A stretch of 36,231 bases of DNA, from NCBI GenBank assembly GCA_009993955.1, contig JAACSL010000033.1, positions 1 through 36,231 on the forward strand. The letters run 5' to 3'. This document shows positions 28,714 through 35,539 of this stretch, one piece after another. A program made the position numbers and the translations under genes. The notes beneath the pieces were generated by a model. It made no database searches. It was not told the origin of the DNA and saw only the letters and a list, made by a program, of their open reading frames with translations. Position 1 is the first letter of the stretch; each line of letters starts with the position of its first letter. This DNA comes from Paraglaciecola sp. GTDB lineage: Bacteria > Pseudomonadota > Gammaproteobacteria > Enterobacterales > Alteromonadaceae.

Positions 28714-30234
28714 ATGAATAAGACCATTGCTGGGATTGTCTTGGTCATTGGCTTACTGATTGTGGGCTATGTAAAATTTTACAGCGTTGAACAATCCAAG
28801 GACATCACGGTAAATACCTCGGATGCGGCGAATTTTAAGTATTCCTTAAAAATTGGCGTAGACAGTTGGACCGGTTATTACCCCTTGTGCAGTAAGTATT
28901 TTCGTTCTTCGTTGCGTAACGCGGGCATCCAATTGCAATGTGTTAATGACAGCAACGCTTCGCTGCACTCAAACGAGGCGACCTCGACTTTGCGGTTACC
29001 ACCGTGGATGCCTACCTAGCATTGGGTAAAGCTGCACAATTTCCCGGTACGATTGTTAGCGTGATTGATGAATCCAAGGGCGGTGATGCGCTGGTGTGTT
29101 ATCGCGACATGGTGGCCTCCATCGATGAGTTAAAAACGCTGCCATCTATTCGTGTTGCACTCACACCTGATAGTCCGAGTGAACATTTATTACGAGCCTT
29201 AGCCGTGCATTTTGACGTGAGCTTTTTTCAGCAAGGCGGCCAATGGAAGGTGCCAGCAAATGGCTCAGATGACGCCTTAAACAAGCTAAAAAATAAGCAG
29301 GTTGATTGTGCGGTGGTGTGGGAGCCAGATGTAACCAAGGCCCTGCAACTCGTTGGTACACATTAAAAAATTGGTAGTGAAGACACCGAAAAACTGATTG
29401 TTGACGTGTTACTGGCCAGTCGAAAACTGGTGCAAAACAACCCACAACTGATCGAAAGCATGTTGTCAGTGTATTTTGATACCTTGCAGTACTATCAACA
29501 AAATCCGGCCAGCTTTATCGAAGAACTCAGCAAGACAAGTGAGTTGTCAAGCAAGGCAGCCCAAGACATGTTAAATGGTGTGCGCTGGGTCACGTTGTCG
29601 GAAAACGCCATTGATTGGTTTTCATCCAAAGGCAGTACACGCAAAGAATATTTAGTGGAGTCGATTCAAAGCGCTAATCACATATTAAATGCGGTGGGTG
29701 TTCTGAAAGGCAATCCATTACCTGCCAGCGATGCCTATTCCATTCTCAATAGCACCTTTGTTACCACCTTGTTTGACCAGCAAGTCATGGCCAGCCCCCT
29801 TACCAAGGAGAGTACTAGTAAAGCCACGTTTCAAAGCTTAACACCCAGTGAATGGGCAAAGCTTGCCAACGTCGGTACCTTAAAAATTCGCAAGGTTAGT
29901 TTTTCGCAATCTAGCAGCGACTTATCCATGGATGCAAAACGCCAACTGGATGAGGCCGCTAGTGATTTATCGCATTATCCTAACTTTCGCATCTTGATCA
30001 AAGGGCATACAGGCACTAACGGCGATGTCGAAGCTAACCTTAAGTTATCCAGCAGTCGTGCAAAAAGCGGTGTTGCGTTACCTTAACATTGTACATGGCA
30101 TCGATGAGGCACGAATGTTGGCTCTTGGTGTTGGCATGCAAGAACCGTTATTGCAACAGCCAAATGAAAACTTACGCGCCTATCAGGCACGGTTGCCACG
30201 AGTGGAACTGCAGCTCAAGGTTGGAGATCGTTAA
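28714..30234 (+). pseudogene. Membrane-anchored substrate-binding/OmpA fusion protein 2, multiply disrupted
   Basis: Reconstructed length is about 506 residues. An N-terminal membrane anchor (TIAGIVLVIGLLIVGYVKFY) leads to a type 2 periplasmic-binding domain (LKIGVDSWTGYYPLCSKYF ... LDFAVTTVDAYLALGKA ... VDCAVVWEPDVTKALQLV) and a C-terminal OmpA-like domain (FRILIKGHTGTNGDVEANLK). Three lesions: a frameshift near 28971-28973 (AAA, restored by one extra A), an in-frame TAA at 29364-29366, and a frameshift in AAAAA at 30062-30066 (restored by removing one A). In the OmpA motif the usual GHTD Asp is Gly (GHTG), while the Arg (SSSRA) is kept. The stop ends one base before the XpaC-like start. Confidence 0.75.
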
Positions 30235-30235
30235 G

Positions 30236-31036
30236 ATGGCAATGCCACAACTTGAGATGTCAGACAAAGAGCTATCCAAACGTTTGCTCAAAGACGCAGG
30301 CAACGCACCGTTGACCCTGGCGTCTGGGGTGAGCACTGTGTTGTTGGGTGTGTCTAGCGTGTTGTTTATGAGCTCTGAGTGGCTGGTAGTATTGGCGGGG
30401 TTAACAGGGCTAAGTATCGCAACATTAACCGGCTATTTGTTAAAAAAAACGGTGTTTGGTCGGCATGCAGCGATGCTGAAAATCATTGAAAAAGTGCGTA
30501 GTGAGACCATGCAAGAACGCACACAAATGATGGAGCTGGTGAAAAACAAACTTGCTGAACTTTCTCATCGTGTTGGCCTGGCACAGATGAGTCAACTGGA
30601 AAGCAAGTTTAGTGCTTTTAGCCAAGTACTCGACCTGCAGTTTGACCGTGATGAATTGACCCATAAACGTTACTTGACGGTGGCCGAGCAATTGTACTTT
30701 GGCGCCATTGATAATTTACGCACGGTAACCACCTTGCAATTAGGCATGCAAGCCATCGATGTGGATGGTATCCAACAATCCTTAAACAAACCTGATCTCG
30801 ATGCTGCGCGCCAAGAGGCCTTGCAACAACGTCTCACTATTTTTGAGCAGTCAGCGCAACGTGAACAAAGTATTTTAGCCAGCAATGAACAAGTCATGAC
30901 CAAATTGGATGAGGTGACCAGCCGCCTCAGTGCTATTCAATCAAGGGAAGGTCTCAGTTCATTAAAACTAGACAGTGCCATGCGTGAAATCAGGCACTTA
31001 ATTGAACGTGTAGATGATTACGATAGACAACAATAG
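30236..31036 (+). CDS. XpaC-like membrane protein
   Basis: From ATG 30236 (MAMPQLEMSDKELSK), 266 residues. Two hydrophobic segments form a hairpin near the N-terminus (about 26-46 and 49-69), followed by a long, charged, mostly helical cytosolic part with coiled-coil character that ends DSAMREIRHLIERVDDYDRQQ. Size, topology and position directly before a TelA-family gene match XpaC (named for 5-bromo-4-chloroindolyl phosphate hydrolysis), which pairs with a TelA homologue in Bacillus and elsewhere. Biochemical role unknown; a membrane partner or anchor for TelA is an inference. Intact, with a possible start in an upstream frame rejected because it overlaps the preceding OmpA domain. Confidence 0.7.
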   Translation: MAMPQLEMSDKELSKRLLKDAGNAPLTLASGVSTVLLGVSSVLFMSSEWLVVLAGLTGLSIATLTGYLLKKTVFGRHAAMLKIIEKVRSETMQERTQMMELVKNKLAELSHRVGLAQMSQLESKFSAFSQVLDLQFDRDELTHKRYLTVAEQLYFGAIDNLRTVTTLQLGMQAIDVDGIQQSLNKPDLDAARQEALQQRLTIFEQSAQREQSILASNEQVMTKLDEVTSRLSAIQSREGLSSLKLDSAMREIRHLIERVDDYDRQQ

Positions 31037-31046
31037 GACTTTTGTT

Positions 31047-32249
31047 ATGCAAGAAATAGCCACAAAAACAGCCACCAAACTCGATGTTGCGCCTTTGACT
31101 ATGCCTAAAATACAAGGTTTAGAGGGTGAACTGATGGTCACCGCAAGTACCGCCGTGGTTGCCCCTGAGATTCAACAGCAAGCCGATAGTTGGATTGACA
31201 GTGTTTTGGCCATTGAGCCAAAAAATCTTGAATCCCAGCATGCCGCCAGTGTGGAAATGAAAAACTTGGGCAGCAGCTTGGAAAATGAATTGCTGGAGTT
31301 GTCACAACTGTTGCAAACCCCGATGTCAGAATTAATGGAAGACGCGGAGAACGGCGGTGACGTAGCACGTGACTTACTGAAACTTGAAGAAACCGCGCGC
31401 TCTATTGATCCCAATGGCTACGACTTTTCGAATATCTCTGGGATCCGCGCTTTTTTAAGCAAACTCGGCATACTACCGACACCTCTGAAAATGTGGATTG
31501 CCAAGTTTCAATCTACCGAATCGGTGATCAAAAGCATCGAAAAAGGTTTGCGCCAAGGTAAAGACAAGTTGGCCCGCGACAACATGACCCTGAAAAGTGA
31601 TCAAATCCGCTATCGCCAACACTTGCTAAAACTGGATGACTACATTCAATTTGCCCGCTATGTGGATGAGCAGTTTGAAGCCAAATTGGCGACGGTTACT
31701 GATGCCGAACAAAAACGTTTTTTGACTGACGAAATCATGTTTCCGATTCGTCAGCGTCATCAGGATTTACTGTCGTCAAAAACCGTCTTTCAGCAAGCGT
31801 GGGTGACCTCGGAATTCATTATCAAAACCAATGAAGAATTAATCCGCGGGGTTGATCGTGCCCTTAAACATACTTTGGTGGCGCTGAGTGTTGCTTCATC
31901 ACTGGCCATTGCCCTAGCACGTCAGAAGAAAGTGATTGTCGCGCTGCAAAGTACCAAGGAAGTCACGGAGAAGATGATCAGCGACATTTCTAACCAGTTA
32001 CTTGAGCAAGGCACGGCGATCATGGCACAGGCATCCGAACCCTTTTTACAGGTGGAAGTCATGAAAGCTGCCTTTACCAAAACCTTGCAAGCCATGGAAG
32101 AAGTCAGCCAATATCGCAGCAATGCTTTGGGTGAAATGAAAAAATCAGTGGCGGATCTGCGCGGCTTAACCTCAGACATGGATAAAAATATCCAACGTAT
32201 CGAACGTGGTCATGAGGCCAAAAAAGAATTTCAGGTATTACTCGGTTAG
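31047..32249 (+). CDS. telA: TelA-family (toxic anion resistance) protein
   Basis: 400 residues from ATG 31047, preceded by AGGACT; the longer frame from 31014 would run back into the upstream gene. The protein is soluble and almost wholly alpha-helical. Family-like stretches are NELLELSQLLQTPMSEL, LGILPTPLKMWIAKFQSTESV, IKSIEKGLRQGKDKLARDN and IALARQKKVIVALQSTKEV. TelA is named after the tellurite-resistance locus kilA-telA-telB of plasmid RK2; chromosomal relatives occur widely and their activity is not known. Here it follows an XpaC-like gene by 10 bp and precedes a transport binding protein by 26 bp. A link to tellurite is not implied by the context. Intact. Confidence 0.85.
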   Translation: MQEIATKTATKLDVAPLTMPKIQGLEGELMVTASTAVVAPEIQQQADSWIDSVLAIEPKNLESQHAASVEMKNLGSSLENELLELSQLLQTPMSELMEDAENGGDVARDLLKLEETARSIDPNGYDFSNISGIRAFLSKLGILPTPLKMWIAKFQSTESVIKSIEKGLRQGKDKLARDNMTLKSDQIRYRQHLLKLDDYIQFARYVDEQFEAKLATVTDAEQKRFLTDEIMFPIRQRHQDLLSSKTVFQQAWVTSEFIIKTNEELIRGVDRALKHTLVALSVASSLAIALARQKKVIVALQSTKEVTEKMISDISNQLLEQGTAIMAQASEPFLQVEVMKAAFTKTLQAMEEVSQYRSNALGEMKKSVADLRGLTSDMDKNIQRIERGHEAKKEFQVLLG

Positions 32250-32275
32250 TCTTTTACATAAACAAGGAGAAACGT

Positions 32276-33331
32276 ATGTTTAATTTTAAAAAAGGTCTAT
32301 TTGCCAGTGCATTAGTTGTCATGTCTATGGCCAGCAGTCTCAGTGTTCATGCCGCTGATAGCTTTAAAGTATGTTGGTCGCATTATGCAGGATGGGAGCC
32401 GTATGCCCTGTTAGAGAGCACCGGCATCTTAAAAAAATGGGAGCAAAAATACGGTATTGATATCGAAGTGGTGTTGATCAATGACTACATAGAATCCATT
32501 AACCTTTACACCGCAGGTGAGTTTGACGCATGTACCATGACTAATATGGATGCGCTAACCATCCCAGCGGTAGGCGGCATTGATACCACGGCCATTATTT
32601 TGGGCGATTATTCCAACGGTAACGACGGGATCGTGCTGAAAAATGGCAAGAGCGTCATGGATTTGAAAGGTCGTACCGTGGACTTAGTGGAGTTTTCTGT
32701 TTCTCACTACCTGTTGAGCCGCGCATTAGATATGAACGGTATGAGTGAACGTGATTTGAAAGTGCGCAATGCCTCCGATGTGGATATTCCAAGCATTTTT
32801 AAAACCGAAAAAAATGCGGCAGTGGTCACGTGGAATCCGCCTTTGCAAACGGTACGCAACATGGAAGATGCGCAACTAGTGTTTGATTCGAGTCAGATCC
32901 CCGAAGAGGTGATGGACTTATTGGTGGTGAAGTCCTCTGCTGATGAGCGTTTTAAAAAAGCCATCACCGGGGCGTGGTATGAGTTAATGCAGAAATTGAG
33001 CACACCCGGCAATGAAGCCAGTCGGCTGATTTCGCTGATGGCGGCCAACGCAGGGGCAACCGATGCAGAATTTCGTGCGCAATTACGCACCACCGCGATG
33101 TTTTACAATCCAGCCGAGGCGGCAGCGGTGTTTGCTTCAGACAAAGCCGCCAAAACCCTCGACTTTATTCGGATTTTTTCCTTCGAAAAAGGTTTGTTTG
33201 GTCAAGGGGCAAGCTCGGCTAATTTTGTTGGTATCGCCTTACCCGGCTACAAAGTATTGGGAGACAAGATCAACATAAAATTGCGTTTTGACCCAAGCTA
33301 TATGCTGATGGCGGCTGAAGGTAAGCTTTAA
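32276..33331 (+). CDS. Soluble ABC substrate-binding protein, 'urea carboxylase region' type
   Basis: 351 residues with a clear Sec signal peptide (KKGLFASALVVMSMASSLSVHA, cleaved near 26) and a type 2 periplasmic-binding fold. FKVCWSHYAGWEPYALLEST, VLINDYIESINLYTAGEFDA and TMTNMDALTIPAVGGID recall the putative urea ABC binding proteins usually found near urea carboxylase (NitT/TauT superfamily). There is no urea carboxylase here, so the ligand is uncertain. The strong SD AAGGAGAAA and the hairpin after the gene suggest high expression relative to the permease, as is usual for binding proteins. Intact. Confidence 0.82.
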   Translation: MFNFKKGLFASALVVMSMASSLSVHAADSFKVCWSHYAGWEPYALLESTGILKKWEQKYGIDIEVVLINDYIESINLYTAGEFDACTMTNMDALTIPAVGGIDTTAIILGDYSNGNDGIVLKNGKSVMDLKGRTVDLVEFSVSHYLLSRALDMNGMSERDLKVRNASDVDIPSIFKTEKNAAVVTWNPPLQTVRNMEDAQLVFDSSQIPEEVMDLLVVKSSADERFKKAITGAWYELMQKLSTPGNEASRLISLMAANAGATDAEFRAQLRTTAMFYNPAEAAAVFASDKAAKTLDFIRIFSFEKGLFGQGASSANFVGIALPGYKVLGDKINIKLRFDPSYMLMAAEGKL

Positions 33332-33351
33332 ACACACTTTGTAATGACTCA

Positions 33352-33367
33352 GGCGAGGAAACTCGCC
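33352..33367 (+). promoter_or_regulatory. GNRA hairpin between binding-protein and permease genes
   Basis: A perfect 6-bp stem GGCGAG (33352-33357) / CTCGCC (33362-33367) with the stable tetraloop GAAA. There is no T-run. It may protect the upstream binding-protein message from 3' decay, as stem-loops do in other importer operons. It also contains GAGGAAA, a possible SD for an ATG at 33368, so it could occlude that start. Confidence 0.6.
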
Positions 33368-33391
33368 ATGTTGACGGAAAAGGATAACACC

Positions 33392-34222
33392 ATGGCTAGA
33401 CCCAAGCTCTTTGGCTTACATGCTCAACCTGGAAAATGGACAGGGCGCTTGTTGGCTCTAGTGCCATTTATAGTGGTGATAGGGTGTTATGCATATTTCA
33501 GTCATCTGCGCTTGTTAGACAACCCCAATGATAAACTTTTGCCATCACTGACCAGCATGGCGGATACAGTTTATCGCATGGCATTTACTGAAGACACGCG
33601 CACTGGCGAGTATTTAATGGTCAACGATACACTTGCCTCAGTTAAGCGCATAGCTGCTGGGGTAGGTATCGCCACCGTTGTTGCGCTGTTGCTGGGTTTG
33701 AACATGGGTTTGTACAGGGGCATGCGTAGTTTGTTTAACCCCTTTGTTAACTTTATGTCTATGATCCCCCCCTTGTCGATTTTGCCTATTTTGTTGATCA
33801 CCTTTGGAGTAGGGGAGTTGGGTAAAATCATGCTGATATTTTTGGGCACGGTGTTAATCATGACACGCGATGTGACCTTGTATGTGCGCAACATCCCTAT
33901 TGAGATGATCATCAAAGCGCAGACACTCGGTGCTGGACCTTTGGCCATTACCTATCGAATTATCCTGCCTCAAGTTGTGCCGAGGCTGTTGGACAGTTTA
34001 CGTCTATGTTTGGGCGGAGCGTGGTTGTTTTTAATTGCCGCCGAGGCCATCGCGGCCAGTGAGGGATTAGGTTATCGCATCTTTTTAAGTCGCCGTTATA
34101 TGGCCATGGACATCATCATTCCTTATGTGTTCTGGATCACCTTTCTGGGGTTTACCTTTGATCTATTGCTGCAAACCGCCATCAAAAAACTCTACCCTTG
34201 GTATGCAAAAAATAAGGATTGA
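33392..34222 (+). CDS. ABC transporter permease, nitrate/taurine/urea type
   Basis: 276 residues from ATG 33392 (MARPKLFGLHAQPG), chosen for the SD AAAGGAT just before it; starts at 33344 and 33368 are possible and would add 16 or 8 residues. About six membrane segments are visible, including LLALVPFIVVIGCYAYF and IATVVALLLGLNMGL. The cytosolic EAA-type coupling loop is AQTLGAGPLAITYRIILPQ. It pairs with the ATPase at the start of the operon and the soluble binding protein just upstream. Last gene of the operon. Intact. Confidence 0.9.
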   Translation: MARPKLFGLHAQPGKWTGRLLALVPFIVVIGCYAYFSHLRLLDNPNDKLLPSLTSMADTVYRMAFTEDTRTGEYLMVNDTLASVKRIAAGVGIATVVALLLGLNMGLYRGMRSLFNPFVNFMSMIPPLSILPILLITFGVGELGKIMLIFLGTVLIMTRDVTLYVRNIPIEMIIKAQTLGAGPLAITYRIILPQVVPRLLDSLRLCLGGAWLFLIAAEAIAASEGLGYRIFLSRRYMAMDIIIPYVFWITFLGFTFDLLLQTAIKKLYPWYAKNKD

Positions 34223-34224
34223 TC

Positions 34225-34273
34225 AAAAAACTTAGGTGTTATTGTGCTAAATAGCAGCGTGTTTTTTGCACCT
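34225..34273. terminator. Convergent intergenic terminator region
   Basis: The 87-bp gap between the permease and the kinase contains, on the plus strand, the small hairpin TGCTA-AA-TAGCA (34245-34256) and then six T at 34262-34267. On the minus strand an outer stem AGGTG/CACCT (34234-34238 with 34269-34273) is followed by six T (A6 at 34225-34230 on the plus strand). Stems are short, so this is a weak bidirectional terminator, supported mainly by its position between convergent genes. Confidence 0.45.
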
Positions 34274-34309
34274 TAAATAAGAGTGCTAACCTATAACTGC
34301 CTGCTATGT

Positions 34310-35539
34310 TCACCACGCAAGGCGGGCGACAACACGTTTACCCTCTGCATGCAGCAAAAACGACCAACCATTGCGCTCACACAATCGTTGTACTATGCCC
34401 AAGCCAAGACCATAACCTTGGGAAGCGGTTTCGCTTGGTGAATGCTGCTCGTCAGCAGCACTGCTAACCTGGTTGGTGACACATAATTCGTGTTCTTCAA
34501 TACGAATAGTGATGGGCCCTTGTGCATCAAGTGTGTGCTCGAAGGCATTGCGCACCAGATTATTCACCGCAATAAAAAACGCCTGAGGATGGCCGCAGAC
34601 GCTGGGTGAGGCGTATTTGTCAATTTCAACATCGAGGAATTTGCCATTCAGTAAATAACGCTGCTGTTCTATGGCTTTGTCAACCAGCGGCATCACTAAA
34701 AACTGCTCGTCATACAAGCCATCGTCGGTTTCGCGGGCGAGGCACAAAAACATTTCAATGGTGGTTTTCATGTCGAGGGTCGCTCGCCTTACCCGATCTA
34801 ATACCTTAACATCGGCTGCTGACAACTGGCTTTGTTCCAGTAGTTCAAGTGCCCCTGTTATCACCGTGATGGGCGTGCGCAATTCATGACTGGCTGAACT
34901 GGTAAAGTAGCGTTCTCTGGCAACAAAGGCGCTGATACGCTCGAGTGTCTTTTCAATGGTTTCGGCGAGCACACCCACCTCATCATCGCCAAATTGGCCA
35001 GACTCTACCCGTTTATGATCGTCGTCCGATAGATGCTCCAAGTCGATGTCTGCCACCACTTTAGCGAGCATTACAACAGGGGCAACCGCTCTGCGCATCA
35101 CAATAATACCCAGCCCGAAACCTAAGGTGCCGAGTGTACCCACAACACTGGTTATAACTAGCAGCAGCCACCAATCCTCTGACGATGCTGCTTCAATGCC
35201 GGCCACGTCGAACACCACAAAAGCCTGTTGCTGTGCATTGCCAGAAAAAAGCACTGCGACATGTAATTCTTCAGCTTCAAATTCGTACAAACCCTCTGCG
35301 GGCTTGGTCTGCGCCCACTCTCTGAGGGATTCTGGCAAGCTGGCAAGCGAGTTGTAGGCGCGAGGATTCACCGGTATGGCGGGATAGCTTTGGGCAGCAA
35401 CCTGCAACTGCTGAGTCAGTACTCGGTCTTCGCTTAACCTGATGGCGGCGAAAAACGCAAAGCCCCAAGCGATGCTGAGCAAGGCAACACAAATCGCAAA
35501 GGCAATGGCCACATGTTTGCGTAAACTGTGCCTAAACAT
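34310..35539 (-). CDS. Two-component sensor histidine kinase
   Basis: 409 residues. Two transmembrane segments (about 11-31 and 123-147) flank a periplasmic sensor region of about 90 residues. A HAMP-like linker follows, then the H-box SASHELRTPITV with phospho-acceptor His218, the N-box NNLVRNAFEHT and a G-box GYGLGLGIVQRLCERNG. No PAS domain is seen and the signal cannot be inferred. Its ATG abuts the stop of the upstream regulator with no gap, so the two are one unit. It is convergent with the ABC/TelA operon, so control of that operon is possible but unsupported. Confidence 0.92.
   Translation of the reverse strand: MFRHSLRKHVAIAFAICVALLSIAWGFAFFAAIRLSEDRVLTQQLQVAAQSYPAIPVNPRAYNSLASLPESLREWAQTKPAEGLYEFEAEELHVAVLFSGNAQQQAFVVFDVAGIEAASSEDWWLLLVITSVVGTLGTLGFGLGIIVMRRAVAPVVMLAKVVADIDLEHLSDDDHKRVESGQFGDDEVGVLAETIEKTLERISAFVARERYFTSSASHELRTPITVITGALELLEQSQLSAADVKVLDRVRRATLDMKTTIEMFLCLARETDDGLYDEQFLVMPLVDKAIEQQRYLLNGKFLDVEIDKYASPSVCGHPQAFFIAVNNLVRNAFEHTLDAQGPITIRIEEHELCVTNQVSSAADEQHSPSETASQGYGLGLGIVQRLCERNGWSFLLHAEGKRVVARLAW

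Noticed and set aside
31047-32249. Calling the operon a tellurite-resistance locus
   Set aside because: Only the TelA family name points to tellurite; no TerC/TerD/TerZ, TehAB or KilA/TelB partner is present, so the trait cannot be claimed.
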